Source of the DNA: an uncultured Spirochaetaceae bacterium | GTDB taxonomy: Bacteria > Spirochaetota > Spirochaetia > Sphaerochaetales > Sphaerochaetaceae | DNA: 64,000 nucleotides | NCBI GenBank assembly: GCA_944390015.1 | Contig: CALXOL010000002.1 | Span: forward strand, 110,133-174,132 | Reading direction: 5' to 3' | In this document: in pieces, positions 26,376-35,320 of the stretch | Layout: every line of letters starts with the position of its first letter | Numbering within the stretch: position 1 is the stretch's first letter | Notes under the pieces: generated by a model | What the model was told of the DNA's origin: nothing | The model's input: only the letters and a program-made list of their open reading frames with translations | Database searches by the model: none | Made by a program: the position numbers and the translations under genes

Positions 26376-27170
26376 ATGAAAAGAATCAGTTTTCTTTTGA
26401 TATCCCTGATTGCCGTGCTTTTTCCTGCATGTAGTGAAGGAAACATCAGCAATTCATCTTCAAGCATGATTGCAATCGATGATTTTACACAGGAAGTCCA
26501 TGCTGGTATCCATTATGGTCTCTATGTTCCCGAAAACTATGATGGAAAAGAGCCATATGCGCTCTTCATATCGCTTCCAGGCTATGAAGGGCTGTATTTC
26601 CAAGGGGAGGGCGTGAACCTCAGAAGTGAGGACTTTGTTTTTGAGGCCGCGAGATATAACCCCGAGATGATTATAGCAGCTCCTCAGCTGATGGACTGGC
26701 GTGAGACTTCCGCAAGGGAGACGATAGAGCTAACCGAGTATCTTTTCTCAAGGTTCAATATCGACAGAAGTAGAGTCTATCTTGAAGGCTTCTCCGGAGG
26801 CGGCGAGACCGGCTCCCTTGTCATGGGTATGAGGCCGGATCTCTATACGGCATTTCTCGCGGTAAGTACTCAGTGGGATGGGGATATTAGGACTCTCGCA
26901 TCTGCCCGCCGTCCCGTCTATATGGCTGTTGGAGAACATGACAGTTATTACGGTTCAGGGCCTTTGAGGAGGGCTTATGAGGAACTGGTGGAAATATATG
27001 AGGAAGAAGGTCTGGGGGAAGATGAGATAAATGACCTTGTGGTTCTCGATGTCCGTCCACAGTCTTTCTTCTCAGAATATGGATTTACGGATCAGCATGC
27101 CGGAGGCAATGCATTCGCATTTGATGAGAGTGTGATGGGATGGCTTTTCGGCAAGGTTATGGAGGAGTGA
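26376..27170 (+). CDS. alpha/beta-hydrolase lipoprotein
   Basis: The start at 26376 is one base after the previous stop. The leader MKRISFLLISLIAVLFPAC ends in a lipobox. YALFISLPGYEGLYFQGEG is the oxyanion region, VYLEGFSGGGETGSLVMG is the nucleophile elbow, and TDQHAGGNAF near the end supplies the histidine. It resembles secreted phospholipase/carboxylesterase-like or polyhydroxybutyrate-depolymerase-like hydrolases. Part of the unit starting at 23130. The substrate is unknown. Confidence 0.82.
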   Translation: MKRISFLLISLIAVLFPACSEGNISNSSSSMIAIDDFTQEVHAGIHYGLYVPENYDGKEPYALFISLPGYEGLYFQGEGVNLRSEDFVFEAARYNPEMIIAAPQLMDWRETSARETIELTEYLFSRFNIDRSRVYLEGFSGGGETGSLVMGMRPDLYTAFLAVSTQWDGDIRTLASARRPVYMAVGEHDSYYGSGPLRRAYEELVEIYEEEGLGEDEINDLVVLDVRPQSFFSEYGFTDQHAGGNAFAFDESVMGWLFGKVMEE

Positions 27171-27172
27171 AA

Positions 27173-27904
27173 ATGAAACAGACAGCAGGGCGCGATGCGC
27201 TTACAGGATTTGCGGATGAGTTCGCTCATCTCAATGATGACATACTTTTTGGAGAGATCTGGTCCAGAGATGGGGTGCTTCAGCCGAAGATGCGCTCGAT
27301 TCTCACGATAACGGTGCTTGTATCAAAAGGACTTGTTGATACGTCATTTCGTCATCATCTGGAGCTGGCGAAGAAGAATGGCGTGACAAGGAATGAACTT
27401 GCAGAGATCCTTACCCATATCGCTTTCTATGCGGGATGGCCCAATGCGTGGGCAGCATTCCGTGTAGCTCTTGAGGTCTATAAGGATGATGAGGGTAAGG
27501 ACGGAGGAATGTTCGGTCTTGGAGAACCTAATGATGCATATGCTAAGTACTTCATCGGTAAGTCATATCTTAAGCCGCTGACAGATCCGAAGGAGACTAT
27601 CTTCGTGGCTAATGTCACATTCGAACCGGGATGCCGCAACAACTGGCATATCCACCACTCCGATAAAGGAGGCGGACAGATACTTCTATGCACATCAGGG
27701 CGTGGATGGTATCAGGAATGGGGAAAAGAGGCTGTTGAGCTTCATCCTGGTGATGTCATCACAATCCCAAGAGAAGTGAAGCACTGGCATGGATCTGCAA
27801 AGGACTCCTGGTTTTCGCACATCGCTGTAGAGGTGCCTGGCGAAAATACCCATAACGAGTGGTGCGAAGCTGTCACTGGTGATGTATATGGCGTACTGAA
27901 ATGA
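27173..27904 (+). CDS. carboxymuconolactone-decarboxylase / cupin fusion protein
   Basis: The ATG at 27173 is two bases after the previous stop, with GGAGGAG inside the preceding gene's end. Residues ~1-110 are a CMD-like domain (MRSILTITVLVSKGLVDTSF, ELAEILTHIAFYAGWPNAWA); ~135-235 are a cupin with metal-ligand histidines in NNWHIHHSDKGGGQ and a glycine-rich strand, then VKHWHGSAKDSWFSHIAVE. CMD-cupin fusions are common in carbonyl-stress clusters and usually lack a signal peptide, as here. It overlaps the following lipoprotein gene by 4 bp. Confidence 0.88.
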   Translation: MKQTAGRDALTGFADEFAHLNDDILFGEIWSRDGVLQPKMRSILTITVLVSKGLVDTSFRHHLELAKKNGVTRNELAEILTHIAFYAGWPNAWAAFRVALEVYKDDEGKDGGMFGLGEPNDAYAKYFIGKSYLKPLTDPKETIFVANVTFEPGCRNNWHIHHSDKGGGQILLCTSGRGWYQEWGKEAVELHPGDVITIPREVKHWHGSAKDSWFSHIAVEVPGENTHNEWCEAVTGDVYGVLK

Positions 27905-28848
27905 TGAGATGTATTGTTTCAATACTTTCCTTTCTTGCCATTTCCTCATGCTCTGCATTTGCAACAGGAGGTGAGGTTGTGTATACAGAAGACACTCCGA
28001 TAGAAGCTGTGATTGATGACCCCGTGTTTGGTGATTATGGCCGCCTTATCTTTCCTGTCGAGGATTGGTACTGGAGCGGGGATACTCTGGAAGATCTCCG
28101 TCTGACGTACTACAGCAATATCGATCCGGAAAAGACTGTGGAGGTATGCAACTACTTCAAAGAGCATGCAGAAAATGGTGAAACCATCTTCTATGACATT
28201 TACACAGATGATGAGAAGGCAGAGGATCCCAGGAAGGAGAATACAGGGCTGTTCTTTTTCAGGGGAAAAGAAGGTGCGCCGTTCGCCATATGCAATGCAG
28301 GCGGTGCGTTTGCTTATGTTGGGGCGGTGCATGACAGTTTTCCCCATGCTCTTGAGATATCGAAAAGAGGATACAATGCGTTTGCCCTGATCTACAGACC
28401 TGGAGCACAGACTGCATGTGAGGATCTTGCCCGTGCAATAAGCTTTATCTTTGAGAATGCTGATGAGCTTGGAGTCTCTAGGGAAGATTATTCTCTCTGG
28501 GGAGGAAGTGCTGGTGCGAGGATGGCTGCATGGCTTGGATCTTATGGTCCTGCAGCATTCGGCGGTGATGATCTGCCTCGACCTTCTGCTGTGGTCATGC
28601 AGTATACGGGGCATACGGATTGTACTCCCTCAGATCCTCCTACATTTGCATGTGTGGGGGAGCGTGATGGCATTGCTTCTTGGCGGACTATGCAGAGACG
28701 TCTTGAACTCCTTTCATCTTATGGAGTACCGACGGAATTCCATCATTATCCGGGGCTTTCTCATGGTTTCGGACTTGGGCCAGGAACCGTTGCTGAGGGC
28801 TGGCTGGAGCAGGCTGTGAGATTCTGGGAAGCGCAGATGATGAGGTAA
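27901..28848 (+). CDS. alpha/beta-hydrolase lipoprotein (BD-FAE type)
   Basis: ATGA overlap with the preceding stop indicates coupled translation. The leader MMRCIVSILSFLAISSC has a lipobox. PFAICNAGGAFAYVGAVHDS is the oxyanion region, YSLWGGSAGARMAAWLG contains the nucleophile serine, and YPGLSHGFGLGPG the histidine. It is related in layout to the hydrolase at 18789, so the regulon has at least three exported esterases of this kind. The substrate is unknown. Confidence 0.85.
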   Translation: MMRCIVSILSFLAISSCSAFATGGEVVYTEDTPIEAVIDDPVFGDYGRLIFPVEDWYWSGDTLEDLRLTYYSNIDPEKTVEVCNYFKEHAENGETIFYDIYTDDEKAEDPRKENTGLFFFRGKEGAPFAICNAGGAFAYVGAVHDSFPHALEISKRGYNAFALIYRPGAQTACEDLARAISFIFENADELGVSREDYSLWGGSAGARMAAWLGSYGPAAFGGDDLPRPSAVVMQYTGHTDCTPSDPPTFACVGERDGIASWRTMQRRLELLSSYGVPTEFHHYPGLSHGFGLGPGTVAEGWLEQAVRFWEAQMMR

Positions 28849-28852
28849 TCGC

Positions 28853-30208
28853 ATGGTTGCAGAGGAGAGTGAACGATGCTTGTTTGAGAAGATGCCGGTG
28901 CCGAAAGCGGTGATGACGTTGGCAATTCCGACTATCATCAGCCAGATTGTGACGATGATTTACAATCTTGCTGATACATTTTTCATTGGGCAGATCGGAA
29001 ACCCGGCCATGGTCGCTGCTGTTTCTCTTGTGTCTCCGTATTTCAATCTGCTTACAGCTTTGGGAAATCTCTTCGGACTTGGAGCCTCCAGTCTTATCTC
29101 AAGATTCCTTGGGGCACAAAGAGAGAAGGATATAAGATATGTATCAGCATTCAGCCTCTGGTGTGGGATGGCAGTGACGCTGACCTTCTCAGTTGTCTCA
29201 TTCATATTCCGTGTGCCTCTTCTGGATTTTCTCGGGGCAAGCGAGAATACATATGGCTACGCTGAGAGCTATCTGTTGTGGGTGGTTGTGATAGGTGGTG
29301 TCCCGACCGTTGTGTCATTGGCTCTGGGCCATCTCCTGAGAAGCGAAGGGCATGCTCGTCAGTCAAGTATGGGCATGATGTTCGGTGGAATACTGAATGT
29401 CATCCTTGATCCTGTCTTCATATTCCTATTCGGGTTCGATGTCGCTGGAGCTGCAATAGCGACGATGCTTTCGAACACGCTTTCAGTTCTGTTCTTTGCA
29501 GTTATCTATATACGGCTTGGAAGTAAGACATCTGTGTCATTCTCTCCCAGATACTTTACATTACGCTATATGCGGGATGTATTCTCTGTCGGTCTTGCCT
29601 CCGCGCTTGCCACGGCACTTGGAAACGCATCTAATATGACGATGGTGCATCTTGCCTCCGGATATGGGGATATCCTTGTAGCGGCATATGGGATCGTTAA
29701 AAGAATTGATCAGCTTCCGCTGAATGTCTCGATGGGTCTCTGCCAGGGGGTCATGCCGCTCGTTGGATATAACTATGCCTCAGGGGATTATAAGAGAATG
29801 AAGAACATATCTGTATTTTCCTGGATTTCCGCGATTATCATGTCAGCATGTTTCGTAGCCTTCTTCGAGATTCTCGCATCTCCAATCCTGCATATATTCA
29901 TACAGGAAGAGAATACGGGCACGCTTGGTGCTGAGTTCCTGCGCATAGCATGTATCGCTGTTCCGCTTACATCCATCAACTTCCTTATAAGCTATACGTT
30001 GCAGGCAATGGGTAAGGGGCTGCAGTCTGCTATCCTGACATCCTGTAGGCAGGGCTTATTGAATATTCCCCTCCTGATAGTGATGAATATGCTGATCGGG
30101 CTCTTCGGTATGATCTGGACACAGCTGGCTGTCGAGGTAATCATGCTTCCGGTTTCTCTTGGAATGTATTTCCATACATTCAGAAAGCTTGATAATAAAC
30201 ATGTGTGA
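28853..30208 (+). CDS. MATE-family efflux transporter
   Basis: 451 residues with 12 predicted transmembrane segments in two homologous halves. MTLAIPTIISQIVTMIYNLA DTFFIGQIG is the N-terminal MATE signature, followed by GLGASSLISRFLGAQREKD, and the second half begins near FSVGLASALATALGNASNMT. MATE proteins export drugs or metabolites against Na+ or H+. It starts 4 bp after the hydrolase stop and is the last gene of the unit, followed by a stem-loop shared with the convergent aldo/keto reductase. Export of a toxic product handled by this regulon is inferred. Confidence 0.9.
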   Translation: MVAEESERCLFEKMPVPKAVMTLAIPTIISQIVTMIYNLADTFFIGQIGNPAMVAAVSLVSPYFNLLTALGNLFGLGASSLISRFLGAQREKDIRYVSAFSLWCGMAVTLTFSVVSFIFRVPLLDFLGASENTYGYAESYLLWVVVIGGVPTVVSLALGHLLRSEGHARQSSMGMMFGGILNVILDPVFIFLFGFDVAGAAIATMLSNTLSVLFFAVIYIRLGSKTSVSFSPRYFTLRYMRDVFSVGLASALATALGNASNMTMVHLASGYGDILVAAYGIVKRIDQLPLNVSMGLCQGVMPLVGYNYASGDYKRMKNISVFSWISAIIMSACFVAFFEILASPILHIFIQEENTGTLGAEFLRIACIAVPLTSINFLISYTLQAMGKGLQSAILTSCRQGLLNIPLLIVMNMLIGLFGMIWTQLAVEVIMLPVSLGMYFHTFRKLDNKHV

Positions 30209-30224
30209 AATGATGTGAACGATG

Positions 30225-30256
30225 AAAGCACAGGAACATCAAGGCTCCTGTGCTTT
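30225..30256. terminator. shared hairpin between convergent genes
   Basis: AAAGCACAGGA (30225-30235) pairs perfectly with TCCTGTGCTTT (30246-30256) around a 10-nt loop. A and T runs on each side make it a plausible bidirectional terminator between the MATE gene and the minus-strand aldo/keto reductase. Confidence 0.6.
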
Positions 30257-30263
30257 GCATCTG

Positions 30264-31115
30264 TCAGTCGTGAATTTTCCTTGTACAGAGCATCTTTATG
30301 AACTCTGGGTCTGAGTGATTTACTATCTCGCTGTGGCCGATATCGAGCTTGGAGATTTCTGCCATGTCATCATCTGAAAGCGAGAAATCCCAGATGGCCA
30401 TATTCTGCTGCATCCTCTCTATATGAGTGGATTTTGGGATGACTATGACTCCTCTCTGTACATTCCATCTCAGTGCAACCTGTGCAGCACTCTTTCCATA
30501 CTTTCTGCCGATAGCTGTGAGTATAGGATGATTGAATATATCATGATTTCCTTCCGCAAATGGTCCCCATGCTTCCGGCTGTATATCAAGTTCTTTCATG
30601 GTCTTCAGAGCATTCGTCTGTTGAAAGAATGGATGGAGCTCTACCTGATTCACCTGTGGAATGACTTCTGCATGCATAGCCAGATCCATTAGCCTGTCAG
30701 GATAGAAGTTGCATACTCCGATTGCCCGTATTCTTCCTTCCTTGTACAGTTCCTCCATTGCTCTGTATGCGCCATAATAATCACCGAGGGGCTGGTGGAT
30801 GAGATAAAGATCCAGATACTCAAGTCCAAGGTTTTCCAGCGATGTGCGGAAAGCACTCATAGCGCCATCATAGGAAGCATCCTGTGTCCATAGCTTTGTA
30901 GCGATGAAGAGATCCTCGCGTTTTACTCCAGATTCTTTCAGAGCCTTTCCTACAGCTTTCTCATTCCCATAGGAAGCTGCTGTATCAATGAGCGTATAGC
31001 CGGAAGCTATTGCATCGATTACAGCTTGTTTGCAGATGTTCTCATCTCTCATCTGGAATACACCGAAGCCCTCCTTCGGCATTGAAACTCCGTTGTTCAG
31101 TATTACAGTGTCCAT
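30264..31115 (-). CDS. aldo/keto reductase (2,5-diketo-D-gluconate-reductase-like)
   Basis: A 283-aa TIM-barrel reductase. GYTLIDTAASYGNEKAVGKA holds catalytic Asp and Tyr, LFIATKLW the Lys and YLIHQPLGDY the His; QVNQVELHPFFQQ and VIVIPKSTHIERMQQN bind NADPH. It reduces aldehydes or ketones. It is the third gene of the minus-strand unit 32532-30264, about 10 bp after the flavin-reductase-like gene, and is similar in type to the enzyme at 31687. Confidence 0.9.
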   Translation of the reverse strand: MDTVILNNGVSMPKEGFGVFQMRDENICKQAVIDAIASGYTLIDTAASYGNEKAVGKALKESGVKREDLFIATKLWTQDASYDGAMSAFRTSLENLGLEYLDLYLIHQPLGDYYGAYRAMEELYKEGRIRAIGVCNFYPDRLMDLAMHAEVIPQVNQVELHPFFQQTNALKTMKELDIQPEAWGPFAEGNHDIFNHPILTAIGRKYGKSAAQVALRWNVQRGVIVIPKSTHIERMQQNMAIWDFSLSDDDMAEISKLDIGHSEIVNHSDPEFIKMLCTRKIHD

Positions 31116-31124
31116 TGCTTCTCC

Positions 31125-31679
31125 TTACTTCAGCTTATTACCAGAACTGAATGCACTTCCTGTTTTCTCTCCCATAGTGCGGTATTCATTATTTACTGGA
31201 TCAAATGATATCGGATGGAAAAGTGAGAGATCTAATCTTTCGTCTGTCAGCACATGTTCGTCGATACTTATATTCACGATTCTGCCGATGATGTTTCCAT
31301 TATCTGTTTCATCCTCATATGTGCATTCAAGAGCTACTGGAAGTTCCCGTATGAGAGGTGCGTCTACATGCTTGCTCTTTTCAGTATTGAAGCCTGATTT
31401 CTTCATCTTCTCATTGTCATGATCCATTGATACCAGACCAACATAATCTGCATTCACAGTATGTTCAGCATCTGCAAAGCTGATAGTGAAAGCGCCTCTT
31501 TCCTTTATATTCCTTGTTGTCCTGTGATTGCTGCTGAGACAAAGAATCACTTTATCTGAATTGTATAATCCACCCCAAGCCGCATTCATGGCATCTGCCG
31601 TTCCGTCTTCGTTATATGTTGCTATGATCAGTACAGGAAGGGGGTAGAACCAGGGCCTTGATCCAAAATCCTTTCTCAT
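31125..31679 (-). CDS. flavin-reductase-like (FMN-binding split-barrel) protein
   Basis: The ATG at 31679 (MRKDFGSRPWFYPLPVLIIA) is preceded by GAGGA; earlier starts overlap the upstream gene. The sequence is a flavoredoxin/DIM6-type split barrel: YPLPVLIIATYNEDGTADAM NAAWGG, TTRNIKERGAFTISFA and a long C-terminal strand region. These proteins bind FMN and transfer electrons, often with NAD(P)H. It fits the surrounding reductase set. Co-transcribed with the two flanking aldo/keto reductases. Confidence 0.88.
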   Translation of the reverse strand: MRKDFGSRPWFYPLPVLIIATYNEDGTADAMNAAWGGLYNSDKVILCLSSNHRTTRNIKERGAFTISFADAEHTVNADYVGLVSMDHDNEKMKKSGFNTEKSKHVDAPLIRELPVALECTYEDETDNGNIIGRIVNISIDEHVLTDERLDLSLFHPISFDPVNNEYRTMGEKTGSAFSSGNKLK

Positions 31680-31686
31680 GTTTTCC

Positions 31687-32532
31687 TCACTTCTGGCCAT
31701 CGACATCAGGTACCATCTCAGCATACGCCTTTAGCATCTCCGGCGTGCTGTGGTAGTATCTCTTTTTTTTATCGAGTCCTCTGATTTTGCTCATCTCCTC
31801 ATCGGTAAGGGAGAAATCGAAGATATCAAGATTTGATTTGATATGCTCCGGATTCTTTGATCCCGGTATCACGACATCGCCATACTGTATATGCCAGCGG
31901 AGAATGATCTGAGCGTTGGATTTACCGTATTTCTTTCCCAGTTCCGTGAAGAGAGGTTCATTGAGAAGAGCCTTATCGCCGTGTCCCAATGGATACCAGG
32001 CCTGTATGGCAATGTTTTCTTTCTCAAGGAATTCCTTCAGATTTTTCTCCTGCGAGTATGGGTGTATCTCTGTCTGGAGTATTGCAGGTCTCACATTACA
32101 TAAAGAGAGTATTTCCTTTATCTGGGTCTCATTGAAATTCGAAAGCCCGATTGCCCTTACTTTGCCTTCGTTATAGGCGTTTTCCATCTGTCTATATCCT
32201 GCGATATAATTTCCTGCAGGCTGATGGATGAGAAGAAGGTCGATATAGTCTGTATCAAGTCTTTGCAGTGTCTTGTCTACAGCATCCTCATCTTCGTAGA
32301 AGGATGGCCAGAGTTTTGTCTCAAGGAATATCTCATTCCTTTTCACTCCAGATTTCCTTATTCCTCGTCCTACAGCTTTCTCATTTACATAGGCGTTTGC
32401 TGTGTCAATAAGCCTGTAACCGCATTCAAGCGCACTCATCGTTGATGCTTCAGCCTCATCTGGAGAGAGTAGAAATGTTCCCAATCCAGCCATTGGCATT
32501 TCAACATTGTTATTGAGTTTTAAGTATTCCAT
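31687..32532 (-). CDS. aldo/keto reductase (2,5-diketo-D-gluconate-reductase-like)
   Basis: The ATG at 32532 (MEYLKLNNNVEMPMAGLG) has AGGAGA upstream; a longer frame adds residues without family match. YRLIDTANAYVNEKAVGRG, IFLETKLWP and LLLIHQPAGNY carry the Asp/Tyr, Lys and His of the tetrad, and DVVIPGSKNPEHIKSN binds NADPH. First gene of a three-gene minus-strand unit; regulon element 3 ends 44 nt before it. It reduces carbonyl compounds; the substrate is unknown. Confidence 0.9.
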   Translation of the reverse strand: MEYLKLNNNVEMPMAGLGTFLLSPDEAEASTMSALECGYRLIDTANAYVNEKAVGRGIRKSGVKRNEIFLETKLWPSFYEDEDAVDKTLQRLDTDYIDLLLIHQPAGNYIAGYRQMENAYNEGKVRAIGLSNFNETQIKEILSLCNVRPAILQTEIHPYSQEKNLKEFLEKENIAIQAWYPLGHGDKALLNEPLFTELGKKYGKSNAQIILRWHIQYGDVVIPGSKNPEHIKSNLDIFDFSLTDEEMSKIRGLDKKKRYYHSTPEMLKAYAEMVPDVDGQK

Positions 32533-32576
32533 GCTTGTTCTCCTCTTTTTCAAGTGTAGATACTTATGGTGAAAAC

Positions 32577-32606
32577 AGAAGTCTATAAAGGTTTGGCAGT
32601 TATAAC
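32577..32606 (-). promoter_or_regulatory. LysR-regulon element 3
   Basis: Minus strand: GTTATAAC (32606-32599), 14 nt, AGACTTCT (32584-32577), 44 nt before the aldo/keto reductase start. It lies almost 14 kb from the LysR gene, showing that the element is not tied to immediate neighbours of the regulator. Confidence 0.65.
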
Positions 32607-32731
32607 TTTGTTTCATGTGTTAATGCAATAATTTGCTTTTTGTTTTTGCAAAGCTGAATGCAGACACATAGATATGACTACCTGTTGAGAAAGGAATCAG
32701 AAGCGCTTCCAGCGCTCTTTAAAAAGGGCGT

Positions 32732-34504
32732 ATGAATAACAAAATAAATGCAAAAACAACAGATTGGATTTCAGATTCACAGTTCATCGAAAGCTCAGAA
32801 CGGCTTGCAGGGTCACTGATGTCATCATTTCCTCTTTCAAGAGTAGAAGCCCTTGCACTCGTCATCATTGAGGCTATGTGCAACCACAATGTCATAGCTA
32901 CAAAGAAGAAAATACGAGAAGTACTTACAGACCAGTTCGGAATCAAACTGACAGATGCAGACATGAAGGCATCGGAGCGCTTGTTCGATATCATCTCATC
33001 AGGTAGGACTAGGCTGAACAGTCTCTCTACTCCGTGGGTTGCCTACCTCTGGGAGAATGTGGCATTCAGCAATGAACTGATGGAAGAGACTGATATCCCG
33101 GATTGCAGTGATATCGCAGATTTCTACGAAGTCGATTCAAGAGTGATCAGCCTGATCAAGCATGCCATCAATGCGAGATCGCCTATAGCTCTCATGATCG
33201 GTGACTTTCTCCAGCACATGACACTTGGCATCATAAAGAAGATTCTTGAAAGGGAAGGCGTATACTGTCTTATCGGCTCCAAGGTGAACAGCAGCGATGC
33301 CGGTGTCTACGCAATGCAGGCGATACAGGCAATGCATCTTGGAGGTATTGTCCTGTTCCAGGAAAGCGAACCAGCAAGGATGGATGAATTCATCAACATG
33401 GCTCAGATCTTTGGCTTCAGGTTTGGTACCCTCAAGACTCTGGAAGATGCAATAAAGCTTGATAATGATGAGGAATCATCTGACAGTACTGATATCCCTG
33501 AGATCGAATATGTTCCTATCGTTAAATTGAAACCCCATCACATTTCAGGAGAGGCATTGAGAAAGAAAGCGGCTGAATACTTCTCTGATGATCCGGAATT
33601 CCTCAGGATTCTCATAACATCAAAGGTAAATGCAGCAACGCTCTGCTACACCAGGACTCTGATAAAAGAGATTGTCGATAAAAAGGACTGGGAAGCATTA
33701 TCCAAATTCTTCACAGATGCACAGAAAGCAGATATCTCTGAGGATACGAGGAAAAGAAGGCAGGTCAATTCAGATCAGTATGATATCAGGGTAATCAACA
33801 GTGATATCCCCATCGACATCCTTGACAGGATGGCTGAGAAGGCATTCAGACAACACTCTCCATGGAAATTGATGCTGTCAGGGGAAAGCGGCACCGGAAA
33901 AAGCGCGTATGCCTATCATTTGGCTGGAAAACTTGGAATAGATGTAATAGTCAAGCGCCCGCAAGATATCATCTTCAGATACTTTGGCGAGAGTGAGACA
34001 GCCATTGCAAACGCATTCCGTGAAGCAGAATCCAAGAATGCATTGCTCCTTTTTGATGAGGCCGATAGTTACCTGAGCCGTAAGACGGATGTCTACAGCG
34101 GTGGAGACAAGGGGCACAACGACATTACTAATGCGTTCATGGTCGGTCTTGAGGAATACAACGGCCTCGTAATCGCGACGAGTAATCATGTGGAATTCTT
34201 GGAACCTGCTATAGCGCGCAGACTCCACAAAACAGTCGAATTCAAATTCCCGACCTATGAAGGCATGAAGCTTCTCTTCAAAAGATACTTCCCAGATGTT
34301 GATTTCGACAAGAGGGAACTTGAAAGGATCTGCGCTCTTGGTTCAATCGGTCCCGGAGATTTCGTCGCGGTAAAAGAACTGACTGAATACATGGATGAAG
34401 AGGATGTGACGGGAGAGTTCATCCTTGAATCACTTTCTTCAAATGCAGCTGCAAGAAATCTTTCATCCCGCAAATCACCTACAATCATTGGATTCAGAGC
34501 TTAG
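32732..34504 (+). CDS. AAA+ ATPase of the integrative module
   Basis: 590 residues. The C-terminal half is an AAA+ domain: Walker A LSGESGTGKSAYAYHLAG (384-391 core), FGESETAIANAFREAE, Walker B ALLLFDEADSYLSR (438-444), sensor region VIATSNHVEFLEPAIARRLH with arginine-finger candidates. Residues ~140-240 (ISLIKHAINARSPIALMIGD, GGIVLFQES) look like a degenerate second AAA module without a Walker A. The N-terminus is helical. Such proteins occur in plasmids and integrative elements; the client is unknown. A hairpin AGCGC-TTCCA-GCGCT (32702-32716) precedes it. A decayed copy of the gene survives at 52255-52480. Confidence 0.8.
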   Translation: MNNKINAKTTDWISDSQFIESSERLAGSLMSSFPLSRVEALALVIIEAMCNHNVIATKKKIREVLTDQFGIKLTDADMKASERLFDIISSGRTRLNSLSTPWVAYLWENVAFSNELMEETDIPDCSDIADFYEVDSRVISLIKHAINARSPIALMIGDFLQHMTLGIIKKILEREGVYCLIGSKVNSSDAGVYAMQAIQAMHLGGIVLFQESEPARMDEFINMAQIFGFRFGTLKTLEDAIKLDNDEESSDSTDIPEIEYVPIVKLKPHHISGEALRKKAAEYFSDDPEFLRILITSKVNAATLCYTRTLIKEIVDKKDWEALSKFFTDAQKADISEDTRKRRQVNSDQYDIRVINSDIPIDILDRMAEKAFRQHSPWKLMLSGESGTGKSAYAYHLAGKLGIDVIVKRPQDIIFRYFGESETAIANAFREAESKNALLLFDEADSYLSRKTDVYSGGDKGHNDITNAFMVGLEEYNGLVIATSNHVEFLEPAIARRLHKTVEFKFPTYEGMKLLFKRYFPDVDFDKRELERICALGSIGPGDFVAVKELTEYMDEEDVTGEFILESLSSNAAARNLSSRKSPTIIGFRA

Positions 34505-34841
34505 CTGGAAAAAAGGAAAATGAGCACCTTCGGTGCGATTAGGAATTGATGTTAATCGAACCGATAGATGAGTATCGGTAAGCCGGACACGCCTTCAGAG
34601 GAGGAAAGGTCCAGTAGCGCATTTCATGCGACAGATAGAAAAAAGTGTCACGGAATTGGAAGAGCCAAGGCTCGCATTAATTATTCCTCCCTACGGGAGA
34701 ATCAGAAAAGTTGAAGGAGGTGAAAAGAAAGAACAGCAAGGGCTTTCAGCCCTTATTCAAGCTAATGACGTATATAGGTGACAACCTATCCATACCAGAC
34801 CTTGCTGAAAGCAAGAGAATACAAAGAAGGAGAATAAAGGA
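34505..34841 (+). other. leader/spacer with three small hairpins
   Basis: No convincing gene. GCACCTTCGGTGC (34524-34536), CTCCC-TAC-GGGAG (34687-34699) and AAGGGC-TTTCA-GCCCTT (34738-34754) are compact hairpins of the type repeated in every spacer of this module. An open frame from 34711 overlaps the next gene and has no family resemblance. Confidence 0.5.
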
Positions 34842-35213
34842 ATGTTCGACACTGATTCAGCTTACAGGATCAATGGAATCGTGTTCGGGGAGACAATCCC
34901 CGGTCCAGACTCAGATTACGGGGTCTTCGTACTCAGAGGGGAATCGAAGCATGGACACGATAAGGTGCTGATTCTTGCAATCATGAAAACCGACGGCAAG
35001 AGTTTCTGGTTCCTCTCTACGGATATCGTATCTGAAGATCATTTCACATCAGAGACAATCCTCAATACCCGCGACAGGAATCTTTCAGCAATCCTCCAGA
35101 CTATTGATGGAAAACTCATCGTGAGTTTCTTCGATACTGCTAAGGATGGAACGGTCACAGAGAGAAGCTACAGGATAACGCTTCCTGTTGAGACTTCTCT
35201 CAGGTCAGAGTGA
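34842..35213 (+). CDS. unknown small protein, paralogue A of a three-member tandem family
   Basis: 123 residues, predicted mainly beta strands, no signal peptide or membrane segment. The pattern YRINGIVFGETIPGPDSDYG then VFVLRGESK, KVLILAIMKTDG and FWFLSTDIVS aligns by eye with the proteins at 35321 and 36208, including a late 'DxxxxxxxYxITLP'-type strand. AAAGGA just before the ATG supports the start. No known domain was recognised. It lies between the AAA+ ATPase and the integrase of the module; function is unknown. Confidence 0.6.
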   Translation: MFDTDSAYRINGIVFGETIPGPDSDYGVFVLRGESKHGHDKVLILAIMKTDGKSFWFLSTDIVSEDHFTSETILNTRDRNLSAILQTIDGKLIVSFFDTAKDGTVTERSYRITLPVETSLRSE

Positions 35214-35217
35214 ACAG

Positions 35218-35279
35218 GCGCTCCGCAAGGGGCGCTCTTCCTTCAAAAGAAGAATGGAAGAAAATGGGCTTTCAGCCCA
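35218..35279 (+). other. spacer hairpins with GNRA and TTTCA loops
   Basis: GCGCTCC-GCAA-GGGGCGC (35218-35235) is a 7-bp stem capped by a GNRA tetraloop; TGGGC-TTTCA-GCCCA (35265-35279) follows. Both lie between paralogues A and B, before the AAAGGAG of B. Confidence 0.55.
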
Positions 35280-35320
35280 ATCAGAAATAACTGAAACCAA
35301 AATAAAGGAGAAAAACAGAC

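Noticed and set aside
34711..34971. 86-codon frame ahead of paralogue A
   Set aside because: It starts at a TTG, overlaps the better-supported gene at 34842 by 130 bp and passes through a spacer hairpin.
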